Below, piece after piece: positions 1 to 6,577 of a DNA stretch of 14,182 bases. A program made the translations under genes and the position numbers. Within the stretch, counting starts at the first letter, position 1, and every line of letters begins with the position of its first letter. Below the pieces are notes generated by a model. That model had not been told where the DNA came from. It did no database searches and saw only the letters and a list, made by a program, of their open reading frames with translations. Origin of the DNA: JBOGIG01 sp050742455 (GTDB lineage: Bacteria > Actinomycetota > Acidimicrobiia > Acidimicrobiales > JBOGIG01); contig JBOGIG010000128.1 in NCBI GenBank assembly GCA_050742455.1, forward strand, positions 1-14,182, in the 5' to 3' direction.

Positions 1-93
1 GCCGGTGGTGCGCACGGCCGTGAAGAAATAGCCGTCAAAGCGCTGATCCCGGCTGCTGACCGCCCGGTAGCAGGTGTCGAAGTCGAGATTCAC
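1..93 (-). CDS. Ada/AlkA-type alkylation repair protein, N-terminal fragment (runs off left edge)
   Basis: Only the first 31 codons are in the window. They read from a GTG at 93 leftward as VNLDFDTCYRAVSSRDQR followed by FDGYFFTAVRTTG. This matches the start of the Ada metal-binding domain found in Ada and in Ada-AlkA fusions, which continues in the family with a Cys-rich zinc site (IYCRPxCP) just past the edge. The family transfers methyl groups from DNA phosphotriesters to a Cys and acts as a transcriptional activator, often fused to AraC-type helix-turn-helix and to methyltransferase or 3-methyladenine glycosylase domains. Which fusion this is cannot be told here. No start codon lies upstream in frame back to about 120, and a GGAG almost touches the GTG, so ribosome binding is unclear. 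The family call is firm; the exact member is not. Confidence 0.8.
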   Translation of the reverse strand, partial: MNLDFDTCYRAVSSRDQRFDGYFFTAVRTTG

Positions 94-289
94 TCCAGCA
101 TGGTGACAGCTTCGAGAAGAGATTGCTGGCGGATTTCGGACAGGGTGGTTGGGCCTGGGTTCCCGCCTGGAACCCCAGCCACGTGCGACGGGGGCGTGGT
201 TGCAGGTCGGCCTGCTCGTGCTATTGGATAGGACTGGAGCAGACGCCCGATGTCTCTACAGGTGGCCATCTCGGTGACCCGGACCTGTC

Positions 290-670
290 TCAGCCGTCAT
301 CGACCTCAGCCGTCTGTCCGCCGGGCCCAGACCTCAGGGACCACCGGGAGCGGTGGGGACCGATGGCGTGGGGGGCCAACCGGGAGGCCAGTTCGAGCAC
401 CGCGCCGGCCTGGGGGTTGACCAGGCTGGTGTCGCCAATGAACACGGTGGGCACGGTCTCGTTGCCGCCGGCCACCCCCCTCACCGTTGCGGCCGCAGTC
501 TCATCGGCCCAGATGTTGATATCGGTGGTCGCCAGTCCCCGCTTGCGGAGCTGGCGACGCAGGCGGATGCAGTATGGGCAACCGGGGCGCCAGTACACCA
601 GCACCGCCGGGCCGCCGTCAGATAATTCAGGCACACTGTGGTAACCCCCACCCGTTCCGGTCCATTCCAA
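290..670 (-). CDS. glutaredoxin-family protein (mycoredoxin-like)
   Basis: A 126-residue thioredoxin-fold protein. After a short N-terminal extension it has the first strand VLVYWRPGCPYC, whose CPYC redox motif sits at about residues 32-35. The cis-proline strand TVPTVFIGD lies near residues 73-81, followed by a Leu/Ala helix. The order and the NETVPTVF spacing resemble actinobacterial mycoredoxin, which reduces mixed disulfides between proteins and mycothiol; that substrate is inferred from the family. The start given is TTG at 670. An equally good start is GTG at 634 (VPELSDGG...), about 8 nt downstream of a G-rich GGTGGGGGT, giving 114 residues. The gene is divergent from the flavoprotein at 741 with 70 bp between, suggesting a reductase/redoxin pair. 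The last 30 or so residues are polar and not part of the fold. Confidence 0.85.
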   Translation of the reverse strand: MEWTGTGGGYHSVPELSDGGPAVLVYWRPGCPYCIRLRRQLRKRGLATTDINIWADETAAATVRGVAGGNETVPTVFIGDTSLVNPQAGAVLELASRLAPHAIGPHRSRWSLRSGPGGQTAEVDDG

Positions 671-740
671 TTTGTCGCTCTCGGTTGCCGGGCGGCCGGA
701 AATCCTGGAATAGGTCCCAGCCTGACCGGGTTCTCCAACT

Positions 741-2123
741 GTGGGCTATGACCTGATCGTCATCGGCGGGGGGGCGGCGGGGATGAGCGCGGCGCGTTCG
801 GCCCGACGGCGCCGGGCCCGGGTCGCGCTGGTCCAGGCCGGACCGGTGGGTGGGGACTGCACATTCGTCGGCTGTGTCCCGTCCAAGACCCTCATCGAGG
901 CGGCAGGCACCGGTGTCGACTTCGATGAGGCGATGGGCCGGGTCGGCCGGGTCGTAAAGGGGATCGCCGCCACCGAGACGGCGGACGTGCTGAGGGGCGA
1001 AGGCATCGAGGTCTTCGAAGGCGCAGGGCGACTTCTCGGCCCACACCGGGTGGGTGTGGGGGGTGGCGAGCTCCAAGCCCGACAGGTGATCATCGCAACC
1101 GGCACGGTCCCCATGATCCCGCCGGTGCCGGGACTGGCCGACCTCGACGTGCTGACCAACGAGAACGTCTTCGACCTGACCACGCGCCCGGCATCGCTGA
1201 TCGTGATTGGCGGTGGACCCATCGGCGTCGAGTTGGCCCAGGCCTTCGCCCGATTCGGAACTGCCGTCACGGTGGTGGAGGTGGCCGGGCGTCTCCTGGC
1301 CAGCGAGGAGCCGGAGGCGTCCGAGGTCGTTACCGACGCTTTAGCCACCGACGGAGTCAGGGTCGTCACCGGACGGCGCGTTGTCACTGCACGTTCGGGC
1401 CCGTCTGGCTGTGTCGTCCAGCTCGACGACGGGTCCGACATCGGCGGGGCGCGGGTCCTGGTGGCGCTGGGACGGCGTCCTTGTACCGACGAGCTGGACC
1501 TGGGCGCCGCCGGGGTGGCCGTCGACCAATCCGGCTTCGTGCGCACCGACGATCACCTGCGCACCAATGTCCGGGGCATCTGGGCCGCCGGTGACATCGC
1601 CGGCAAGTTGCAGTTCACCCATGCCGCCGACGATATGGGCCGTATCGCTGCTGACAACGCCCTTTCCAAGGTGGCCTACCGCCGGTTCCGGGCCGATCAC
1701 ACGCCGGCGGTGACGTTCACCGACCCCGAAGTTGCCCGCGTGGGCATGACCGAGGCGACAGCGGCCACCGCCTTTCCCGGCGCCCGTGTGGCCTACTTGC
1801 CCATGAGCCAGGTGGACCGGGCCATCGCCGCCGAGCGCACCGACGGATTCGTAAAACTGGTGGTCGGGCCGCGCCGGTTGACGGGCGACGTGGCCGGTGG
1901 ACGCCTATTGGGCGCCACCGTGGTGGCGCCTCGGGCCGGAGAGATGATCCACGAGGCCGCCCTGGTCATGCGTGCCCGGATGTTCCCCGCCCTGCTGGCC
2001 ATGACGAGCCACGCCTATCCCACCTGGTCCATGGCCATACGCCAAGCGGCCACGCAACAGTTCTTCGAGATCGACGGCCGACAGGCCCGCCCCGCCCGTC
2101 CCACACCCGAACCAAGTCCCTGA
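741..2123 (+). CDS. FAD-dependent pyridine nucleotide-disulfide oxidoreductase (MerA/lipoamide dehydrogenase-like)
   Basis: A 460-residue class I flavoprotein disulfide reductase. Visible in order: the FAD-binding GGGAAG at residues 9-14; the redox-active disulfide GGDCTFVGCVPSKT with C40 and C45; a second dinucleotide site IGGGPIGVELAQAF near residue 154, with VVEVAGR after it (an acid at the strand end suggests NADH preference); the FAD-contacting AAGDIAGKLQFTHAADD; and a C-terminal dimerisation domain. In lipoamide and glutathione reductases the interface carries a catalytic HPTxxE. Here the equivalent stretch is HAYPTWSM, so the His and Glu are replaced by Tyr and Met. A MerA-type C-terminal Cys pair is also absent. 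The substrate is therefore unknown. The GTG start at 741 gives the expected MGYDLIVIGGG N-terminus; no Shine-Dalgarno is seen. The stop is followed 10 nt later by the DUF427 gene, a likely operon. Confidence 0.9.
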   Translation: MGYDLIVIGGGAAGMSAARSARRRRARVALVQAGPVGGDCTFVGCVPSKTLIEAAGTGVDFDEAMGRVGRVVKGIAATETADVLRGEGIEVFEGAGRLLGPHRVGVGGGELQARQVIIATGTVPMIPPVPGLADLDVLTNENVFDLTTRPASLIVIGGGPIGVELAQAFARFGTAVTVVEVAGRLLASEEPEASEVVTDALATDGVRVVTGRRVVTARSGPSGCVVQLDDGSDIGGARVLVALGRRPCTDELDLGAAGVAVDQSGFVRTDDHLRTNVRGIWAAGDIAGKLQFTHAADDMGRIAADNALSKVAYRRFRADHTPAVTFTDPEVARVGMTEATAATAFPGARVAYLPMSQVDRAIAAERTDGFVKLVVGPRRLTGDVAGGRLLGATVVAPRAGEMIHEAALVMRARMFPALLAMTSHAYPTWSMAIRQAATQQFFEIDGRQARPARPTPEPSP

Positions 2124-2133
2124 GGAGCCTGTA

Positions 2134-2427
2134 ATGATACGAGCCAGCTTTGCCGGAACGACCGTGGCCGAAGCCGACCACACCGTCATAGTGGAGGGCA
2201 ACCACTACTTCCCGCCCGAATCTGTGCGCCAGGAGTATCTGACCAAGACCCGCTCTCACTCGCTTTGCCCCTGGAAGGGGATCGCCGGTTACTACACAAT
2301 CAACGTGGACGGCGACGAGTTCCCCAATGCGGCCTGGACATACGCCCACCCCTCCCCCCTCGCCCGAAAGATCAAGAACCACGTGGCGTTCTGGGCCGGG
2401 GTGGAGATCGAGGACGACCGTCGGTGA
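2134..2427 (+). CDS. DUF427 domain protein
   Basis: A 97-residue protein covering one whole DUF427 domain. It shows the hallmark stretch VEGNHYFPPESVRQEYL (residues 20-36), then the CPWKG motif (residues 45-49), YYTINVDG, and the closing AFWAGVEIED. The family is small, soluble, widespread in actinobacteria and without an established reaction, so no function is assigned. The ATG at 2134 has a strong GAGGAG about 7 nt upstream (2122-2127). The gene follows the flavoprotein stop by 10 nt and is probably cotranscribed with it. It ends 11 nt before the convergent nrtS-like stop. Confidence 0.9.
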   Translation: MIRASFAGTTVAEADHTVIVEGNHYFPPESVRQEYLTKTRSHSLCPWKGIAGYYTINVDGDEFPNAAWTYAHPSPLARKIKNHVAFWAGVEIEDDRR

Positions 2428-2438
2428 TCATCGTCCTG

Positions 2439-2687
2439 TTAGCGGTGGGTGGCGATGAGTATGCCCACGTTGGATACGACGAAGGGGACCAGGTAGGTGA
2501 CGCCGGTCTTGATCCACACCACGGTGGTGGCCTTTCCGGCCAGCACCATGTCGAGGTGGTTGATGGCGAACAGAGCGGTACCCACGACCAGAGCGGTCAA
2601 GACCGTCCGGCTCAGATGGGCCGGGATCAATACGACCCGCAGGGCTTGGCGCCACCCGGTCCACGTCACGGTCGGGCCGGCGCTCAC
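2439..2687 (-). CDS. nrtS: NrtS-like small nitrate/nitrite transporter
   Basis: An 82-residue protein with two hydrophobic segments. The first, about residues 29-50, includes the pattern VVGTALFAINHLDMVLAG; the second, about residues 60-78, has the hallmark TYLVPFVVSNVG. These two blocks and the length match the NrtS family, short two-helix membrane proteins described as nitrate/nitrite transporters, probably acting as oligomers. The family assignment comes from motif recognition; the transport role is from the family. No nitrate or nitrite reductase gene is visible in the window. The start is GTG at 2687 with no clear ribosome-binding site. The gene is divergent from the thioesterase at 2708, with only 20 bp between starts, and convergent with DUF427. 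Confidence 0.75.
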   Translation of the reverse strand: MSAGPTVTWTGWRQALRVVLIPAHLSRTVLTALVVGTALFAINHLDMVLAGKATTVVWIKTGVTYLVPFVVSNVGILIATHR

Positions 2688-2707
2688 GGCCGTTTGGGGA
2701 AGAGCTC

Positions 2708-3199
2708 TTGAAGCGGCTCACCAACGAGCAATGGGGGTTCTCCTCCAATTGCTTCGCTTGCGAACCGACCAACAGTCAAGGCCTGCGTATCCCGTTCAAT
2801 CACGATGAGGCGACCCAGATGGTGGTGGCTGAGTTCGAACTCAACTCGGCCTTCTCCGGAGCGCCCAACTACCTCCACGGCGGGGTCTGCCTGACCATCA
2901 TGGATGAAGCCATGGCCTGGGCCACCATCGCTATCGCTCACACGTTCGCCCTCACTCGTCGAACCTCCACCATGTTTGAGCATCCCATACGGGTCGGACG
3001 TCCCTACCGGGTCGAGGCCCGAGTCGACGCCGTGGAAAGCGACCGGATCAAAACTTCGGCAGTGATTGTGGATCAGAAGGACCGAAGCTGCGCCACCAGC
3101 CAGGCGGAGTTCATTCCCCTGGGCCCGGTCCAGGCCGCCGACGCCATCGGGCAGGAACCGACCGGACCCGACGTCACCTATCTCCAACCCCGGCCTTAG
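2708..3199 (+). CDS. PaaI/YbgC-type hot-dog thioesterase
   Basis: A 163-residue single hot-dog domain protein. The opening CFACEPTNSQGL (Cys15, Cys18) and the central APNYLHGGVCLTIMDEAMAW (HGG at 57-59, D66, E67) are typical of PaaI-like acyl-CoA thioesterases, in which the HGG loop and the acidic residue on the following helix form the active site. Later strands include TSTMFEHPIRVGRPYRVEARV. The acyl-CoA substrate cannot be read from sequence. The start is TTG at 2708, the first possible in-frame start for a long way upstream, with GGGGAAG about 6 nt before it. The start overlaps a perfect palindrome AAGAGCTCTT (2700-2709). The last 15 or so residues are outside the fold. The hipB promoter begins just downstream. 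Confidence 0.85.
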   Translation: MKRLTNEQWGFSSNCFACEPTNSQGLRIPFNHDEATQMVVAEFELNSAFSGAPNYLHGGVCLTIMDEAMAWATIAIAHTFALTRRTSTMFEHPIRVGRPYRVEARVDAVESDRIKTSAVIVDQKDRSCATSQAEFIPLGPVQAADAIGQEPTGPDVTYLQPRP

Positions 3200-3223
3200 G
3201 CCGATCACACCTCATGACACCAG

Positions 3224-3280
3224 TTGTCTGATAATACCGACACTGTCACAATCGGGTAAGATGTCGGCATTACCGGACAA
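3224..3280 (+). promoter_or_regulatory. hipB promoter with two dyad operators
   Basis: Two 19-bp sites, 3224-3242 and 3262-3280, lie in inverted orientation with exactly 19 bp between them. The second, read on the minus strand, matches the first at 16 of 19 positions, consensus TTGTCnGnTAATnCCGACA. Each site is itself a dyad, TGTC-n-G-n6-C-n-GACA. A likely -10, GATAAT (3230-3235), lies inside the first site, so binding there would block RNA polymerase. This fits autorepression by the HipB-type protein encoded next. The matches are seen; the operator role is inferred. Confidence 0.65.
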
Positions 3281-3302
3281 CCGAAGAAAGGGTGGGGCCG
3301 AG

Positions 3303-3545
3303 ATGGGTCGGTTGGTTTTTCAAGTGTCGGACCCGCCGTCGTTCGGAGCCGCCATCAAAGATTTTCGGGCCGCCAAGAGCGTCTCCCAAGCGGAGCTGGC
3401 CGAGGCGGTCGGCCTCCACCGGTCGTACCTGTCCGGGGTTGAGCAGGGGCAGGTGACCGAACAGGTGGCGCGGCTCCTCAACATCTTCAACCACCTACAA
3501 GTCAAGATGGTCCTCGTCATGGAGGAGGATGCCGATTCGCCGTGA
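3303..3545 (+). CDS. hipB: HipB-type helix-turn-helix antitoxin
   Basis: An 80-residue protein from ATG 3303. It contains an Xre/Cro helix-turn-helix at about residues 14-67: FGAAIKDFRAAKSVSQAELA, then EAVGLHRSYLSGVEQGQ, then the closing helix ARLLNIFNHLQVKMVLV. HipB-type antitoxins bind and mask the HipA kinase and repress their own operon. An in-frame ATG at 3261 would add 14 residues, but it would place the second operator inside the coding region and those residues do not look like part of the fold, so 3303 is preferred; a G-rich GGTGGGG precedes it. The stop overlaps the hipA start by 17 nt, which indicates translational coupling. Confidence is high for the family, moderate for the start. 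Confidence 0.85.
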   Translation: MGRLVFQVSDPPSFGAAIKDFRAAKSVSQAELAEAVGLHRSYLSGVEQGQVTEQVARLLNIFNHLQVKMVLVMEEDADSP

Positions 3546-4761
3546 GCCGCTGGCCGTCTGGTTTGGCGAAGAGCATGTCGCCACCTTGGAGTCCGGCCGC
3601 GGCCTGCGTCTCGCCTACACCGACGCGGCGCGACGCCGGTGGCCGCTCAACACTCCCCTGATCTCGCTCTCCATGCCCGTCAGCACGCGCCCGTACCCGG
3701 ACCGCCGCGCGGCGCCATTCTTCGACGGGATGCTCCCCGAAGGAGATGTACGCAGGATGCTCGCATATGACCTGGCCATCCCCGACGGCGACACCTTCGG
3801 TTTGCTGCACGCCCTCGGGCGGGACTGCGCCGGCGCACTGGTCTTGGTGCCTGTGTCGGCGGGCCGCCCGCCCTCTCCGTCGCTCTCCTCAGCCGAGCCG
3901 GTGACCGACGACGAAATTGCCAGGCGACTCGCTGACCTGCGCACCGCCCCTCTCGGGGTGGACGACCGGGTGCGGGTCTCGCTCCCGGGTACTCAAGGAA
4001 AACTCCTGTTGACCAGGACCTCGGGCTCCTGGGTGCTGCCCATCAACGGGACACCGTCGACCCACATCTTGAAGCCGCCGATTCCAGGGTTTGACCAATC
4101 GGTCGAGAACGAGGCGTTCTGTATGCGACTCGCCACCCGGCTCGGACTTGAAGCGGCCCCTATCGAGATTGCCGCCTTCGCTGGGAGCCCCGTGCTCGTC
4201 GTCGAACGGTTCGACCGCCACAAAACCCCCTCCGGCGAGATAATCAGATCCCACCAGGAAGACGTCTGCCAAGCCATGTCAGTGCCCGTGAGGAGCAAGT
4301 ACGAACAAGACGGCGGACCGTCGCTCAAGGCGATAGCCACCCTGCTGCGCCGATGGCCGCTGTCCATGGGAGTGCTGCCAGAGTTGCTGCGCACCGTCGT
4401 GTTCACGACGGTGATCGGCGACGCTGACCGTCACGGAAAGAACATCGCCATCGTCCACGAGCCCGACGGGACGCTGCGTCTCGCCCCCCTTTATGACACC
4501 ATGTCCACCCGGTATTATTCGCACGTCTCGGTTGTCCCCGGGATGTTCATCAACGACGTACGCGACATAGATGCGGTACGGGCCGCCGACTTCATCGCCG
4601 AGGCGCAGGCGTGGGGGATGGCGGCCGAGGCGGCGCGCTCGGAGGTCGACGCTTTCCTCGATGCGCTTCCAGAGGCGATCGCGGCCGAAGCGCAAGCCTC
4701 TGCCTGGGCGCCTGAGCGGCTCGTTCAATCCCTGCAATCGCGGGCTCTTGCCGCCAGGTGA
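3529..4761 (+). CDS. hipA: HipA-type serine/threonine kinase toxin
   Basis: A 410-residue HipA-family kinase of near-usual length. The N-terminal subdomain has LAVWFGEEHVATLE and PFFDGMLPEGDVRR. The kinase core follows: the loop SLPGTQGKLL with Ser151 (place of the autophosphorylated Ser of E. coli HipA), THILKP with the ATP-contacting Lys182, PVLVVERFDR, HQEDVCQAM, the catalytic GDADRHGKN (Asp300), and the metal-binding LYDTMS (Asp323). Family members phosphorylate aminoacyl-tRNA synthetases, such as GltX in E. coli, and cause growth arrest or persistence; the target here is unknown. All catalytic positions look intact. The ATG at 3529 sits 3 nt after GGAGG inside hipB. The gene forms an operon with hipB and is convergent with vapC. 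Confidence 0.92.
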   Translation: MPIRREPLAVWFGEEHVATLESGRGLRLAYTDAARRRWPLNTPLISLSMPVSTRPYPDRRAAPFFDGMLPEGDVRRMLAYDLAIPDGDTFGLLHALGRDCAGALVLVPVSAGRPPSPSLSSAEPVTDDEIARRLADLRTAPLGVDDRVRVSLPGTQGKLLLTRTSGSWVLPINGTPSTHILKPPIPGFDQSVENEAFCMRLATRLGLEAAPIEIAAFAGSPVLVVERFDRHKTPSGEIIRSHQEDVCQAMSVPVRSKYEQDGGPSLKAIATLLRRWPLSMGVLPELLRTVVFTTVIGDADRHGKNIAIVHEPDGTLRLAPLYDTMSTRYYSHVSVVPGMFINDVRDIDAVRAADFIAEAQAWGMAAEAARSEVDAFLDALPEAIAAEAQASAWAPERLVQSLQSRALAAR

Positions 4762-4892
4762 CGGCGGCGCCGGTGCCGGCCGAGGATGGGTGGCCGGGCC
4801 GCCCTCATAGTCGGCCTGGCATTCTCTTACAGTCGTTGCGAAGTTTTTATCGCCGAGATCGCCGAGGCCGAAGCGGCCGGCATTCCAGACGA

Positions 4893-4907
4893 TCCCCGGG
4901 CCGGGGA
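4893..4907. terminator. possible bidirectional hairpin between hipA and vapC
   Basis: The dyad TCCCCGGGCCGGGGA lies in the 158-bp gap between the convergent ends of hipA and vapC. It could fold on either strand with a 4-5 bp GC stem. No U-tract follows, so this is at best a weak intrinsic terminator. Nothing else recognisable was found in this gap. Confidence 0.25.
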
Positions 4908-4919
4908 CGGGAGTGTCGC

Positions 4920-5333
4920 TCAGTCGATGGCGCCGGCGGGAACCACCCACTGGCAGCGCTGCCCGGTGACCTTGGCGATCAGGTCGAAGTCCGAGTCGTA
5001 GTGAATTAAAGTGAGACGTTCCTGCTCTGCCGCGGCGGCGATGAGCAGATCCGGAATCTTGCGACCCCGCTGGCTGCGGGCGGCCAGCAGCCGCTGCACT
5101 TGTCGAGCGCGCTGAACGTGCGCCGCGGTGGTCTCCACCAGCATGAACACCGACAGGTCCGCCATATTCTGGTCCCACTCCCGGGCGTTTCGGCTCCCAA
5201 AGCCAATTTCTAGGTCGATGATCCCGACTCGGCCGACCTTACCCGCCTCGGTCAGAGGGTCAAGGACAGCGCGCACGGCCGGCGCCCCCAGTCGGCTGAT
5301 CACACTGGTATCCACCAGGTGGGTTAGTGCCAC
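4920..5333 (-). CDS. vapC: VapC-type PIN-domain ribonuclease toxin
   Basis: A 137-residue PIN-domain protein. The acidic active-site residues are all present: D8 in LVDTSVISRL, E42 in IIDLEIGFGSRN, D95 in KIPDLLIAAAAEQ, and D113/D115 in IHYDSDFDLIAKVTG. VapC proteins are magnesium-dependent endoribonucleases that cut tRNA or rRNA and are held inactive by the VapB partner. The RNA target cannot be predicted. The start is GTG at 5333, preceded by a purine-rich GAAGAAG. The first 10 nt overlap the end of vapB (GTGGCACTAA), the usual antitoxin-toxin coupling. The toxin looks complete and probably active. Confidence 0.92.
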   Translation of the reverse strand: MALTHLVDTSVISRLGAPAVRAVLDPLTEAGKVGRVGIIDLEIGFGSRNAREWDQNMADLSVFMLVETTAAHVQRARQVQRLLAARSQRGRKIPDLLIAAAAEQERLTLIHYDSDFDLIAKVTGQRCQWVVPAGAID

Positions 5334-5518
5334 GCTTCTTCGCGATGGGTTAACTCTCGGCGGCCAAGACGGTCGAGGGCCTCGCGTACCTTGATGTCCC
5401 TGGCTGCGCCGGACCTCCTCAGGGCCTCATTGACGGTCTCTTTCATGGTCGCGGTTCCCAGCTCGGCCTGGGCCGCCGCCAATGCCGTCTCGTCGATGTC
5501 CACCAAGTGCTTCGGCAT
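5324..5518 (-). CDS. vapB: VapB-type antitoxin
   Basis: A 64-residue antitoxin starting at ATG 5518. The N-terminus is a ribbon-helix-helix DNA-binding unit: the strand KHLVDIDETAL, then helices AAAQAELGTATMKETVNEAL and RRSGAARDIKV. The C-terminal helix, rich in Arg and Glu (REALDRLGRRELTHREEAW), is the likely part that wraps VapC. An upstream in-frame ATG at 5557 would add 13 residues but runs through the palindromic operator and is rejected. A -10-like TATAGT ends 6 nt before the ATG, so the mRNA is probably leaderless or nearly so; an AAGG exists but is too close to be a good Shine-Dalgarno. Cotranscribed with vapC. Confidence 0.9.
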   Translation of the reverse strand: MPKHLVDIDETALAAAQAELGTATMKETVNEALRRSGAARDIKVREALDRLGRRELTHREEAWH

Positions 5519-5524
5519 GCCTTC

Positions 5525-5551
5525 ACTATATACCCTTACCAACGGGTATAT
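5525..5551 (-). promoter_or_regulatory. vapB promoter/operator with perfect inverted repeat
   Basis: ATATACCC and GGGTATAT (5528-5551) form a perfect 8-bp inverted repeat with an 8-nt spacer. On the minus strand TATAGT (5530-5525), a 5/6 match to the -10 consensus, overlaps one arm, and the vapB ATG follows 6 nt later. This fits autorepression by the VapB-VapC complex. The repeat is seen directly; its role is inferred. Confidence 0.7.
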
Positions 5552-5681
5552 CTTCATAGCGGTACCTTCGCTCAGCGGGCGTCATCGGAGGTGTTATCCA
5601 CTGCCGGTTTTGGGAGGCCAGTTCATGGCCGCTGCACCCGGGCGTCGGTGCCGAACAGCGCCAAGTCGCCCGAAGGACCGG

Positions 5682-6512
5682 CTAAGTCACCGTGACCGGC
5701 GTGCCCAAAGGGAGCAGGGTGGATAGCTGGGTGATGGCGGCGTTGGGCAGGCGGATACAGCCATGCGAGATGGGGTGGCCGATCCCGCCCGGATCGTCGT
5801 TGCCGTGGATGCCGATCTGGGGCACCTGGCCGTTCCAGGACTGGTAGGAGTTCGAGAACAGGGCCAACCCGAAGATGAACGGGCCGTACGGGCCGTTGGC
5901 CGGCATCATCGGGATGGATTCGTACAGGTAAGTGGTCCCGGACGGGGTGGGGGCCCCGGCCCGGCCCACCGACACCGGAGATGAGAAGATGGCCTGGTCG
6001 CCGCGCAAGACTGTGAGCGAGCGTGCTGCCCGGGAAACTTCGATCGAGTAGGGCGTCCAGGTCACGGCGACGTCGGGGGTATGGACCCAGCCCGTCGAGC
6101 CGTTGGGCCTTTGGGGCAGGATGACCGCGGCCCAGTCGTGGGAGGGAATGCCGATCACACCGAGCGTGGTCGGATTGGAGAACTGATTGGTGGCGCCGAG
6201 GGTCTCCACTACCGGTCCGCCGTCGGAGGAATGAATGGCCAGCGGAGCACTGGTGGTAACGATCCAGCCTCGTCCGGGCACGCCCAGGGGTGCCGGTCCG
6301 GCGGGAAAGGCGATGCTCATGGCTGCGGCGGTGATCGATCCGATTCCCGGCCCTACCCCCGCCCCCCCGGCCGGCGCCGGTAGGCGCGACCCGTTGGAGG
6401 CCACGGAGGATGCGCCGGTGTTGGTCGCCGCCGCGGCGCCAGAGCGGATGGCATTGGGCCAGGTGGCCGCGGCCAATGAGACCACGGCAAGGGCGACGGC
6501 CGCGGTGACCAG
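5682..6512 (-). CDS. L,D-transpeptidase (YkuD domain), exported
   Basis: A cell-wall cross-linking enzyme with the YkuD signature ending in GHPISHGCIRLPN. Numbering from the GTG at 6485, the catalytic Cys is residue 243 with His241 beside it and His227 in QIGIHGNDD. N-terminal to it are a Pro/Gly-rich linker, an SH3-like stretch (WIVTTSAPLAIHS...) and the YkuD strand VSRAARSLTVLRGDQAIF. These enzymes form 3-3 cross-links in peptidoglycan outside the membrane. The start is a problem: the only canonical in-frame start is GTG at 6485, which would cut off the signal peptide. The frame stays open upstream and encodes a basic stretch followed by VLVTAAVALAVVSLAAATWPNA. CTG at 6512 is given as a compromise; the true start may lie near 6550-6575, beside the valS stop. 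Same strand as valS and likely coupled. Confidence 0.8.
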   Translation of the reverse strand: MVTAAVALAVVSLAAATWPNAIRSGAAAATNTGASSVASNGSRLPAPAGGAGVGPGIGSITAAAMSIAFPAGPAPLGVPGRGWIVTTSAPLAIHSSDGGPVVETLGATNQFSNPTTLGVIGIPSHDWAAVILPQRPNGSTGWVHTPDVAVTWTPYSIEVSRAARSLTVLRGDQAIFSSPVSVGRAGAPTPSGTTYLYESIPMMPANGPYGPFIFGLALFSNSYQSWNGQVPQIGIHGNDDPGGIGHPISHGCIRLPNAAITQLSTLLPLGTPVTVT

Positions 6513-6577
6513 GACTCGGGTTGGGAGTCCGGTCCCGCTGTCGGCGCGGACGAATCTGCTGTGACGGAGGCTGGTCT

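Noticed and set aside
94..289. Hairpin GGCCTGGGTTCC/GGAACCCCAGCC at about 152-180 as a terminator or small RNA
   Set aside because: The stem needs bulges on both sides, has no U-tract and no associated promoter. Nothing else recognisable is in this 196-bp gap.
123..644. Open frame of 173 codons on the plus strand
   Set aside because: It lies mostly antisense to the glutaredoxin gene, has no family resemblance and an uneven Ser/Pro/Arg-rich composition typical of a shadow frame.
3066..3302. Longer hipB reading frame starting upstream inside the thioesterase gene
   Set aside because: The extra part is a shadow of the thioesterase and would run through the hipB promoter and operators.
4279..5178. 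299-codon minus-strand frame overlapping hipA and vapC
   Set aside because: It overlaps two well-supported genes in other frames and shows no motif.
5558..5681. Possible tRNA or small gene between vapB and the L,D-transpeptidase
   Set aside because: No T-loop GTTCRA sequence, cloverleaf pairing or credible open frame was found.
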